A DNA stretch of 46,261 nucleotides from Planctomycetota bacterium. Lineage in GTDB: Bacteria > Planctomycetota > UBA1135 > GCA-002686595. The stretch's first letter is position 1, and each line of letters starts with the position of its first letter. Under the pieces are notes generated by a model. That model was not told the origin of the DNA. It searched no databases and saw only the letters and a list, made by a program, of their open reading frames with translations. The DNA lies in the NCBI GenBank assembly GCA_027083445.1, contig JALWOP010000355.1:1-46261 (forward strand), in the 5' to 3' direction. The translations under genes were made by a program, and so were the position numbers. Shown here one piece after another: positions 8,254 through 15,401 of this stretch.

Positions 8254-8694
8254 ATGTCCGACCAGCCCGCCCCCGAACCGTTCAATCAGCAGAATCTCGA
8301 CGACCCCGAGTACCGGGATCGGCTCATGCGCAAGCTCAACTGCTTGATCGCCGTGCTCGAGGTCGCCAACGCCAAGGTCAAGCGTTCCCTAGCCGGTCCA
8401 TCTCCGGATGTCGACCGCCTGATGAAGATCAAGACCAATCTCTCCAGCACTCTCGAGGTGTGCCGGAGGGCCAAGCGTGCTCTGGAGCGCCGCGAGGCAC
8501 TACCGGAAGGACTCCCCGAGAACCTGGCGCAGGTCGTGCGTAAGCATCGGGCTTCGCGCATGCCGGCCCGCGCCAATGTGGAGATGACATCACCGGAAGA
8601 GCACAAGCGTTTCGAGGGCATGGGTCGGATCACCAGCGAGGAGCTCGCCGCCGTGGATCTGGACGACCTTGCCCGCCGACTCCAGGAAGGCTGA
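8254..8694 (+). CDS. Hypothetical helical cytoplasmic protein
   Basis: 146 residues, no signal peptide or membrane segment. The body is strongly helical and charged (YRDRLMRKLNCLIAVLEVA, TNLSSTLEVCRRAKRALERR), probably a helical bundle or coiled coil, with an acidic C-terminal tail (ITSEELAAVDLDDLARRLQ). Codon use and residue mix are those of a real gene. The ATG at 8254 has no strong ribosome binding site, and an overlapping frame from 8193 looks like a shadow. I do not recognise the family. Confidence 0.75.
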   Translation: MSDQPAPEPFNQQNLDDPEYRDRLMRKLNCLIAVLEVANAKVKRSLAGPSPDVDRLMKIKTNLSSTLEVCRRAKRALERREALPEGLPENLAQVVRKHRASRMPARANVEMTSPEEHKRFEGMGRITSEELAAVDLDDLARRLQEG

Positions 8695-8793
8695 ACTCCC
8701 GGGCTGGCTCGAAAACAGGAACCCCTCTCTGCGAGTGCATTCCTCCGGGGGTGCGCTCGCTCTCTCTTGGCACGACTCCGGCGTGCGGCTGGG

Positions 8794-9615
8794 CTAGTGG
8801 CGCCACGAGCGCAGGTAGCGGAAGTCCCAGCCTACGGTGCGTTCGCTGAGCTTGGCAACGATTGGAGGCAAGCGCTTGTACTGGTTCATGACGATGCGCT
8901 GCACGATGCGGGTCGTCAGTTCGGAACTGAAACCGGCTGCAACCAACTCCTCCTCGCGCCAGCGGCGGTCGACCAAGCGGACCAGGATCTGATCGGCTTC
9001 TTCGTAGCTGAAGCCGAGTTCCTGTTCATCACTCTGTCCCGCGAAAAGGTCCGCGGAAGGAGCTTTTTCGCGTACGGACGCGGGCAGGTCGAGGTGTTCG
9101 GCTAGCTGGTAGACCTGGTGCTTGTACAGATCACCTAGAGGATTGAGGGCGCTGGCCGAATCTCCCCACTGCGTGGAGTAGCCCAAGAGAAGCTCGGTCT
9201 TGTTGCTCGTACCGATGACGAGAGCGCGCTCCGCGGCGGATTGATCGTAGAGCACGATCATGCGCGAGCGGGCCATCACGTTCCCACGCCGTAGACGATC
9301 CTCGACCTGCGCGGGATCGAGGTACCCGTCGACCATGGAGCTGATATCAAAGCGCATACCCCGCACGCCGGTCATGTTGATGACCGCTTCAGCATCGGAG
9401 AGGGAATCAGCGCTGCTCGTGCGGTAGGGCATCATCACCGCAAGCACGTTTTCGGGGCCGAAAGCACGGGCCGAAAGGGCACAGGAAACCGCCGAATCGA
9501 TGCCACCCGACAGCCCCAGCACCGCCTTGGAGAAGCCGAATTTACCGGCCTCGGCTCGCAGGAAGCGGATCAGGATATCCGTGACCAGGGCGGGGTCGAT
9601 ATCCAGGTGGGTCAC
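8794..9615 (-). CDS. nadE: NAD+ synthetase (ammonia-ligase domain)
   Basis: 273 residues. It amidates nicotinic acid adenine dinucleotide to NAD+ using ATP, the last step of NAD synthesis. The PP-loop ATP-pyrophosphatase motif SGGIDS is at residues 36-41; IGTSNKTELLLGYSTQWGD and the acidic DEQELGFSYEEAD segment are typical of the family. The start is GTG at 9615, overlapping the stop of the amidohydrolase gene by four bases (GTGA), so the two are translationally coupled. Length and content match the stand-alone NH3-dependent form, but the coupled glutaminase-like gene suggests that the two subunits act together as a glutamine-dependent enzyme. Confidence 0.95.
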   Translation of the reverse strand: MTHLDIDPALVTDILIRFLRAEAGKFGFSKAVLGLSGGIDSAVSCALSARAFGPENVLAVMMPYRTSSADSLSDAEAVINMTGVRGMRFDISSMVDGYLDPAQVEDRLRRGNVMARSRMIVLYDQSAAERALVIGTSNKTELLLGYSTQWGDSASALNPLGDLYKHQVYQLAEHLDLPASVREKAPSADLFAGQSDEQELGFSYEEADQILVRLVDRRWREEELVAAGFSSELTTRIVQRIVMNQYKRLPPIVAKLSERTVGWDFRYLRSWRH

Positions 9616-10472
9616 GCTTCGCTCTCCGTAAGCCCGACTCGGCGTGCCAGGGCCCGCGCCAGGATCCAGGGGCGCTCATCCCGTCGGAGCGGTGTAGCAA
9701 CCCGTGCTCTCTCGAGACGTGCTCGGGACAGCTCACCATCGAGCAGGCCCGTATCCAGCCCGAGCTCCTCGTTCAAGGGGCAGCCATCTGGATCTACGAT
9801 CCTCGAATGGCCGGCGAACAGGACGCCGTCTTCCCAGCCCACACGGTTGCAATAGAGCACCCACGTTCGAAAGAAGAGTGAGAGCGCGTCCTGCAAGGTG
9901 CGCCAGGTTCGGTTGGAGGCGAGCTCGCCATTTCCAGCAGTTACACCGCGGCCCGGTCCAGCGGAGCAGATGATGAGCGCATCGACTCCGTCCAGGAAGT
10001 AGAGGTAGGCGCCATCGACATGCCAAGCATCCTCGCAGGTGAGCAGGCCGATGCGCCCATACTTCGACTCAGCCACGACGAACTCCTCTCCCGCAGCCAA
10101 ATCGCGACTCTCCTCGAACATTCCGTAGGTCACCAGGTGGACCTTGCGGTGGATGTGCCGGATCTCCCCATCCTCGAAGAGGGCCAGCGAGTTGTACATG
10201 CGATTGTCGGGCCCCCGCTCAACAAAGCCGGCTACGATCGAAATGTCCCTGGACTGCTCGCAGAGAGCGTTGAGGGGAGGGGCATCCAGATCGAGGGCGA
10301 CCTCGAAGGTCTGGTCCTTCAGGAAGTAGCCCGTCAGGGACAGTTCGGGGAAGACAAGCAGCTCGATACCGTCCGCCCGGGCGCGTTCGATGACCTCCAG
10401 GTGGCTCTTTAGGTTGGCGTTGACGTCACCGAGGGTGGGATCCACCTGGGCCAGGCGTACGCGGCAGTCCAT
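9612..10472 (-). CDS. Carbon-nitrogen hydrolase, probable glutaminase subunit of NAD synthetase
   Basis: 286 residues of the nitrilase superfamily. The catalytic triad is visible: Glu43 (FPELSLTGY), Lys110 (HRKVHLVTYG) and Cys146 (GLLTCEDAW). The sequence is closest in style to the N-terminal glutaminase domain of glutamine-dependent NAD+ synthetase (YFLKDQ, KVHLVTYGMFEE, CEDAWH). It would release ammonia from glutamine for the synthetase encoded by the overlapping next gene. In most bacteria these two domains are one chain of about 550-680 residues; here they are separate. Starts at ATG 10472. Confidence 0.9.
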   Translation of the reverse strand: MDCRVRLAQVDPTLGDVNANLKSHLEVIERARADGIELLVFPELSLTGYFLKDQTFEVALDLDAPPLNALCEQSRDISIVAGFVERGPDNRMYNSLALFEDGEIRHIHRKVHLVTYGMFEESRDLAAGEEFVVAESKYGRIGLLTCEDAWHVDGAYLYFLDGVDALIICSAGPGRGVTAGNGELASNRTWRTLQDALSLFFRTWVLYCNRVGWEDGVLFAGHSRIVDPDGCPLNEELGLDTGLLDGELSRARLERARVATPLRRDERPWILARALARRVGLTESEA

Positions 10473-10517
10473 GATGGCCGAAGGATAGCAGGCTCCAGGC
10501 GCTAGGATGGGCGTGGC

Positions 10518-10757
10518 ATGTCGACTCCGCGCCGGCAGGGATACCTGAGGACCCTCGGGTCCATGGGGCTCTTGGGGATGGTCCTGGGAGCCGGTCTCGG
10601 CTTCAGTGGCCGGGCACCCGGCTCCCTAGAGGGGGGGCTGGCTCTGGGCGGAGCCGCAGTGGCCCTGGGGGCGGGGCTTTGTGTGCACGGCCGAGCCTGG
10701 ACTCTGGCACTGGTCGTGCCCAGCCTGGCACTCTTGGTCCTCATGCTGTCGGCGTGA
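10518..10757 (+). CDS. Small membrane protein, hypothetical
   Basis: 79 residues with up to three hydrophobic helices rich in Gly, Ala and Leu (LGSMGLLGMVLGAGLGF, LALGGAAVALGAGLCV, ALVVPSLALLVLML). Starts at the ATG at 10518, divergent from the nitrilase gene. Its last 17 bases overlap the end of the convergent MoxR gene. No family recognised; moderate confidence because short hydrophobic frames also arise by chance in GC-rich DNA. Confidence 0.55.
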   Translation: MSTPRRQGYLRTLGSMGLLGMVLGAGLGFSGRAPGSLEGGLALGGAAVALGAGLCVHGRAWTLALVVPSLALLVLMLSA

Positions 10758-11748
10758 CCCGCACTGCAGCCGCGAAGGCGTCATCGACGAGCTGGTCCGC
10801 ACTCACTCCACTGGCCTCGCCCTCATAGCCCAAGATCAAGCGGTGGCGGAGTGCCGGGACGGCCTGACGGCGAAGATCCTCGACGCGAACATGGAGCTCG
10901 CCCTGGAGCAGTGCGTGGGCCTTGGCGGCAAGCAGCATGGCCTGCCCACCCCGCGGGCTCGCGCCGTAGCGTACCAGGGTACGCACGGAGTCCGGTGCCA
11001 GTTCGCTCTCGGGGTGGGTGGCGTGGATGACATGGGCTGCGAGGTTCACGATGTCCGAGGAGACGGCGACCTGCCGAACCAGTGCTCGCAGGCCGAGTAA
11101 CTCTTCCTGGGTGAGGATCGGCTCGAGATGCTCCGGTGGTGCTCCGGTCGTCGCCGCGAGAATGGCCTGCAAGCCCTCCGCGTCCGGTAGGCGCAACTCG
11201 AGCTTGAATAGGAAGCGGTCGAGTTGGGCTTCGGGGAGGGGGTAGGTCCCCTCCATCTCGATCGGGTTCTGGGTCGCGATGACCAAGAAGGGCTCTTGAA
11301 GGGGGCGCGTTTCACCGAAGACGGTCACCTGTCTCTCCTGCATGGCTTCGAGGAGAGCCGACTGCGTTCGCGGCGTGGCACGGTTGATCTCGTCGGCCAG
11401 CAGGACCTGCGTGAAGATGGGGCCCGGCTCAAAGCGGAAGCCGCGCGCGCCCCCATCCTCGAGCTCCAGAACCCGGGATCCAAGGATGTCCGCAGGCATC
11501 AGGTCTGGCGTGAACTGCACGCGACGGAAGTCGAGAGCGACGGCATCGGCGAGACAGCGCACGAGTGTCGTCTTGCCCAGGCCCGGCGCACCCTCGAGCA
11601 GTGCGTGACCTCCGGCGAGCAGGCAAATGAGCAGGCGTTCACTCACCGTGTCCTGCTGAAGGAAGCGCTCCTGCACGGCAGCCAGCAGGCGCCGGGCGGC
11701 ATCGCGGTGGATCTTGACCTGTTCGGCCGTCAACTCGGGGGCGGTCAT
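10741..11748 (-). CDS. MoxR-family AAA+ ATPase
   Basis: 335 residues. Walker A GAPGLGKTT (residues 53-61), Walker B VLLADE (about 115-120), sensor region VIATQNPIEMEGTYPLPEAQLDRF and the helical lid (DSVRTLVRYGASPRGGQAMLLAAKAHAL) are all present and canonical. MoxR ATPases act as chaperones that help mature or insert metal cofactors in partner proteins, usually with a VWA or DUF58 protein encoded next door. Here no DUF58/VWA gene follows. Its ATG overlaps the stop of the upstream HAD gene by four bases (ATGA). Confidence 0.95.
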   Translation of the reverse strand: MTAPELTAEQVKIHRDAARRLLAAVQERFLQQDTVSERLLICLLAGGHALLEGAPGLGKTTLVRCLADAVALDFRRVQFTPDLMPADILGSRVLELEDGGARGFRFEPGPIFTQVLLADEINRATPRTQSALLEAMQERQVTVFGETRPLQEPFLVIATQNPIEMEGTYPLPEAQLDRFLFKLELRLPDAEGLQAILAATTGAPPEHLEPILTQEELLGLRALVRQVAVSSDIVNLAAHVIHATHPESELAPDSVRTLVRYGASPRGGQAMLLAAKAHALLQGELHVRVEDLRRQAVPALRHRLILGYEGEASGVSADQLVDDAFAAAVRVTPTA

Positions 11749-12431
11749 GAGAGTTCTATCTCCCGAAGGCTGTGGACCCGCTGCACTCGGGGGGGTGGGG
11801 GTATTGTGCCAGAGCGGTCGACCCAGACGGCATCGATCCCGGCGGCCTCGGCTCCGCGGACGTCCGTATCGATCCGGTCGCCGATGTGAACGGTATGAGA
11901 GGCGGCTACGCCAAGACGGTGGAGCGCGCGGCTGAAGAGAGCCGGGTCAGGCTTCTCGAGTCGTTCGCAGGCGCTGGAGAGCACCACATCCACGTCCAGT
12001 CCCAGCCCCTCGAGGAGTGCAGTGAGGTGGGAGCCCCAGTTCGACACCACTCCCACGGGCCGATCTTGGGCACGCAGGAGCAAGTCCCGTGCATCGGGGA
12101 AGACGCAGTAGTTTTGCGCGTCTCCAAAGGCGTCGATGAGGTCCCGGGTGATTGCCGTCACATCCTCCCGGACCCCGAACCCCTCCCGGAGGACATGGGC
12201 AACGAAGCTTCCGAACCAGGCATCGCTGAAACGGTAGGCCCCGTCGATCTCACGGGGGAGTTCGGCCATGGCCTCCTCGAGCTGGTCTTGCATGCGCCCC
12301 GGGTCGGCATCGATCCCGTGATCACGGGCGACCTGGACGTAGATCGTGGCCCAGGGACGGCGCAGCCGTGCCAAGGTGCCTTGGAAGTCGAGGAGCAGGG
12401 CGCGGGGCGGCATGACTGGCACGTGGGGCAC
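11745..12431 (-). CDS. HAD-superfamily hydrolase (phosphatase-like)
   Basis: 228 residues from a GTG at 12431 preceded by AGGA; the ATG at 12413 (MPPRALLLDFQGTL) is an equally good start. Motif I is DFQGTL: the nucleophile Asp is kept, but the usual second Asp (DxD) is Gln, which often shifts such enzymes from phosphatase to other phosphotransfer or dehalogenase chemistry. Motif II is SNWGS, motif III the Lys of LEKPDP, motif IV GDRIDTDV. The cap is helical. The stop overlaps the MoxR start. The divergent TPR gene begins only 11 bases away. Substrate unknown. Confidence 0.85.
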   Translation of the reverse strand: MPHVPVMPPRALLLDFQGTLARLRRPWATIYVQVARDHGIDADPGRMQDQLEEAMAELPREIDGAYRFSDAWFGSFVAHVLREGFGVREDVTAITRDLIDAFGDAQNYCVFPDARDLLLRAQDRPVGVVSNWGSHLTALLEGLGLDVDVVLSSACERLEKPDPALFSRALHRLGVAASHTVHIGDRIDTDVRGAEAAGIDAVWVDRSGTIPPPPRVQRVHSLREIELS

Positions 12432-12442
12432 TTCATCCTACG

Positions 12443-13402
12443 ATGACCGCAATGAGACGTCTGGTTCCCGCTCTCTTCGTCTTGGCTGCCTGCGTGGGTT
12501 CAGGGGCGCGGGAAGCACGTCTCGCCTTGGCGGCTCAGGCTCGCAATGCGGAGGCCCGGGGGCAGTGGATCCGAGCGGCGGAGCTGTGGTTCGAGCTGAA
12601 TGACGGTCGTGATGAGGAGGCCTCCCGCGGCCTCGCCAGGGCCCTACTCCACGAGGGCGATCCGGCGGGGGCGCTGCGTGTTCTGGCAGCCTATCCCGAA
12701 CCCGGTCCCGGCCTGCTCCTCGACCGTGCACGCCTACGCCAAGACCTGGGCCGACGGGAACTCGCCGCCGAGGATCTGCGTCGCCTGCTGGCCTTGGACC
12801 CAGAGAGTGTGCCGGCCCGCAGGCGGCTGGCACAGCTTCTCCTGGCTGGGGGGCAGGCAGTAGAGGCCTTGGGCCTCTTGCGCGAGGCGGCAGACCGTGC
12901 TCCCGGGGATCGGGCTCTTCAGCGCGAGTTGGCTGTGGCAGCGCGAACGGCCGGTGAACTCGAACAGGAGCGCAATGCCTACCTCCTCCTCGCCAAGCAT
13001 GGCCGCCTGGAGACGCCGGAAGGTCTGCGCTTGGGAGAGCTCTGCCTCCAGTCCCAGGCAGATCTTCCCCAGGCGGAGCAGGCCCTGCGCAGGGTGGTCG
13101 AGCACGATCCCACCCAAGCCGGAGCTTGGCACCTCCTCGCGGATCTGCGTGGGATCCTGGGGGATGACGAGGGTCGGGTCGAGGCCCTGCACAGCGCCCT
13201 AGAAAACGACCCGGGGAACACGGAGGTGCTCTCGGAGCTGGGCCAGGCTCGCGCCCGGCGAGAGGAGTGGCGGGAGCTCGAAATCCTGGTGCGGCACGCA
13301 CAGCGCCTAGGGCGCGGAGATCTTGCCGAACAGCTAGAGGCCTATCGGAAGGCTGACGAGGAGGATGCGCCAGGGGGGAGTGCCCATGGCGGAGAACGCT
13401 AG
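12443..13402 (+). CDS. TPR-repeat lipoprotein
   Basis: 319 residues (an ATG at 12452 is also possible). The N-terminus RRLVPALFVLAAC is a lipoprotein signal with lipobox LAAC. The mature protein is almost wholly helical with several tetratricopeptide-like units (for instance GAWHLLADLRGILGDDEGR and the next one starting ALHSALENDPGNTEVLSEL). Such proteins are scaffolds for protein-protein contacts, here in the periplasm or at a membrane. It runs convergently into the small acidic protein gene, overlapping it by four bases. No specific role can be assigned. Confidence 0.85.
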   Translation: MTAMRRLVPALFVLAACVGSGAREARLALAAQARNAEARGQWIRAAELWFELNDGRDEEASRGLARALLHEGDPAGALRVLAAYPEPGPGLLLDRARLRQDLGRRELAAEDLRRLLALDPESVPARRRLAQLLLAGGQAVEALGLLREAADRAPGDRALQRELAVAARTAGELEQERNAYLLLAKHGRLETPEGLRLGELCLQSQADLPQAEQALRRVVEHDPTQAGAWHLLADLRGILGDDEGRVEALHSALENDPGNTEVLSELGQARARREEWRELEILVRHAQRLGRGDLAEQLEAYRKADEEDAPGGSAHGGER

Positions 13403-13641
13403 CCCTCTCCCAGGATGCGGGCCATCACCTCGTCGATCTTGTCGCTGAGCTCTTCCGCGAACTCATCGCCGAAGTCGGCTGCGAGCACGTCGATCTCCTC
13501 GAAGGTGTAGCGCCCGGTTGCACGGCTGAAGGGGATTCCATACTCCCACTTGTTGCCATCCGAGGCGTGGATCGTGACGGCAATCTGGTCGTCGCCCTCG
13601 ACGGGTTCGACCGTGTAGCTGGTGACATCGTATTCGCTCAT
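13399..13641 (-). CDS. Small acidic conserved protein (paralogue of 40919-41152)
   Basis: 80 residues, acidic, no signal peptide. Its second half is alignable with the 77-residue protein at 40919: both share TGR-aromatic-x-F-x-E-x-D-x-L-x-x-DFG-acidic-E-aromatic-x-x-EL-x-x-x-I. The N-terminal half is a predicted beta-meander (DDQIAVTIHASDGNKWEYGI). Its ATG overlaps the stop of the TrkA-C membrane gene (ATGA), so it is translated with it. Function unknown. Confidence 0.8.
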   Translation of the reverse strand: MSEYDVTSYTVEPVEGDDQIAVTIHASDGNKWEYGIPFSRATGRYTFEEIDVLAADFGDEFAEELSDKIDEVMARILGEG

Positions 13642-14471
13642 ATCGGCTCCTTGGAGTCCAGAGAGGTTACAGACTCCTCGCAGGTTCCGTCAGCCTGATG
13701 GCAAGCTTCGTCTTCCGTACGCTCCCCGGCCATCCGCAGCCGGTTTTCCGCGACCGCTTGGGCGTGGGCGGTCTTCCCTGCAATACCCACGGGGCGTTCA
13801 CGCAACCGGGCCAGGTTTGCATCCAGTCCATAGACGAGAATGCGATCTCCGGCCTCGAGCCTCGTGGTGGATGCTGGAGAGGCGATGACCACACCGGAGG
13901 CTCGCTGGATGTTCAGAACCAAGATGCCCTCCTCCGCCAGGCCCAGTTGGCGGAGGGTGTGACCTTCGAGCCAAGAGCCTTCCTCCACCGGGAGCGTCGC
14001 CACACGGTACCCCTTGTCGAGGTTGAGGAGCTCGTGGAGGTCGTCGATGTCCAGAGCTGGAAAGCGATCGAGGGCGGCGGCGATCATGCGATCGACCAAC
14101 CGCTCAAAGGCGCTGACATTGACCGCGATGACGCACAGGAGGACAAAACCAAGGAGCAGGAGCACCTTGGTCATCGGATCCAGCCCTCCCGGTCGGGTCT
14201 GCTGGGTGAAGGTCACGACCAAGGTGCCGAGGGTCGAAGTGATCGCACCGAAGCCGAGCATCATCAGTGTCCGGACGATGCGGCGGCGCACGGGGTGGCG
14301 CACCACGGCCTCGGACTCGGCGGTGGTGAACCCCACTCCCATGAATGCGGACTGTGCCTGGAAACCGGCTACTTCCCTCGCTAGGCCGGTCTTGTGCAGA
14401 GCCAGGGTGCCCACGCGCACAACGAGCAGAGAGAGGGCGATGATCGTGAAGAGGGCGACGAGTTCAGCCAT
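13638..14471 (-). CDS. Membrane protein with C-terminal TrkA_C (RCK) domain
   Basis: 277 residues. Three hydrophobic helices (LVALFTIIALSLLVVRVG; LMMLGFGAITSTLGTLVV; VLLLLGFVLLCVIAVNV) frame a conserved-looking loop (FQAQSAFMGVGFTTAESE) found in proteins annotated as TrkA-C potassium-related transporters. Residues from about 160 form a TrkA_C regulatory domain (VEEGSWLEGHTLRQLGL, then ILVLNIQR, and LEAGDRILVYG), which in relatives binds ligands such as nucleotides. Probably an inner-membrane cation-related protein; it is not a full channel with a selectivity filter. Co-translated with the small acidic protein gene. Confidence 0.85.
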   Translation of the reverse strand: MAELVALFTIIALSLLVVRVGTLALHKTGLAREVAGFQAQSAFMGVGFTTAESEAVVRHPVRRRIVRTLMMLGFGAITSTLGTLVVTFTQQTRPGGLDPMTKVLLLLGFVLLCVIAVNVSAFERLVDRMIAAALDRFPALDIDDLHELLNLDKGYRVATLPVEEGSWLEGHTLRQLGLAEEGILVLNIQRASGVVIASPASTTRLEAGDRILVYGLDANLARLRERPVGIAGKTAHAQAVAENRLRMAGERTEDEACHQADGTCEESVTSLDSKEPI

Positions 14472-14486
14472 GGGAGCCGCAGAGGC

Positions 14487-14512
14487 CTGTAGGGGAGCCG
14501 TAGGCCCTACAG
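14487..14512. terminator. 8-bp perfect inverted repeat, putative terminator
   Basis: CTGTAGGG (14487-14494) and CCCTACAG (14505-14512) with a 10-base loop, 48 bases past the end of the response-regulator gene and just upstream of the TrkA-C gene start. No T-run. Confidence 0.4.
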
Positions 14513-14560
14513 CCTAGCCTGCGATCCTCCTCCACCCGAGCGCTCTCTACCTGCGAGGCG

Positions 14561-15262
14561 TCAGGAGGCGCGGGTGGCGGGCTCGAACGAATCTGCTACG
14601 AGACGGTAGCCCCTGCCGACGACGGTGTCGATCGGGGAGCTTCTGCTCGAGCGGGTCAACTTGCGCCGCAGCCGCGCCACGAGAACGTCGACCAGGTTTG
14701 TGCCCGGATCGTGGGTCGTCTTCCAAACCTTCTCGAGAAGCTCGCTGCGGCTGAAGGTTTCCCCCGGGCGCTCCGCAAGGGTGCGGAGAAAATCAAACTC
14801 GAGGGGACTCACCTCCAGCGTGTGGTCGGCGAAGGTGATGGTTCGGCGGCTCAAGTCGAGGTGCAGGTCCCCCAGGTGCAGGGTGGGCAGGGTCCGCTGG
14901 CGGCGAAGGATGGCTGTACTACGGGCGTACAACTCGGCAAACTCGAAGGGAAGGCCGAGATAGTCGTCGGCGCCGGCCTCCAAAGCTCGGACGCACTCCT
15001 CGGTGGAAGGGTGGGCAGAAAGGATGATGACCGGAGTCGTGAGGTCCTGTTCCCGCACTTCTCGCAGCAGGGCGAGGTCGGGCGAACCCTCGAGTTCAGC
15101 GGCCAAGAAGAGCAGATCGAAGGGGGCTTGGGGCTTCTCGCTGAGGAAACCGCGCGCCTCCGCCGCAGTCGTGCTTACGCGGCACTCCGCTCCGACCGTC
15201 GCGAGATCGCGCTGGAGGCGGTTGCGGGTCTGGGGGTCACCGTCAACTAGAAGGACGCGCAT
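14561..15262 (-). CDS. OmpR-type atypical response regulator lacking the phospho-acceptor Asp
   Basis: 233 residues: receiver domain (1-120) plus winged-helix DNA-binding domain (about 130-225, with LEVSPLEFDFLRTLAERPG, FSRSELLEKVW, VDVLVARLRRKL and VVGRGYRLV, all canonical for OmpR/PhoB). In the receiver, the phospho-acceptor position reads LLFLAAEL, so Ala54 replaces Asp, and the conserved Lys near the end is Leu104 (DDYLGLPFE instead of the usual KPF). The acidic pair (VDGDP) and Ser82 remain. It therefore cannot be phosphorylated in the standard way and is expected to act constitutively or through another signal. No histidine kinase is adjacent. Divergent from the candidate selenoprotein gene. 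Confidence 0.95.
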   Translation of the reverse strand: MRVLLVDGDPQTRNRLQRDLATVGAECRVSTTAAEARGFLSEKPQAPFDLLFLAAELEGSPDLALLREVREQDLTTPVIILSAHPSTEECVRALEAGADDYLGLPFEFAELYARSTAILRRQRTLPTLHLGDLHLDLSRRTITFADHTLEVSPLEFDFLRTLAERPGETFSRSELLEKVWKTTHDPGTNLVDVLVARLRRKLTRSSRSSPIDTVVGRGYRLVADSFEPATRAS

Positions 15263-15378
15263 GGGACTTGGCCTCGTAGGGGTCGATTCGCCGCGAGAGC
15301 AGGGTGGCTCGGAGAGAGGCTCCGGGCGGAAGTGAAGTTTCCTCGTCCCGCCCTCGGGCTACTTGCGTAGGGTCATCT

Positions 15379-15400
15379 GCTACAGACCCATCTCTGTAGC
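15379..15400 (+). promoter_or_regulatory. 8-bp perfect hairpin directly before the selenoprotein-candidate start
   Basis: GCTACAGA (15379-15386) and TCTGTAGC (15393-15400) enclose six bases and end one base before the ATG at 15402. The ribosome binding region lies inside the hairpin, so it could control translation; a terminator role is less likely because no gene ends just upstream on this strand. Confidence 0.5.
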
Positions 15401-15401
15401 C

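Noticed and set aside
7866-8285. 139-codon minus-strand ORF ending DRDC as a full gene
   Set aside because: Gly/Pro/Ala-rich and overlaps the start of the 8254 gene; only its shared end is notable, reported as part of the direct-repeat finding.
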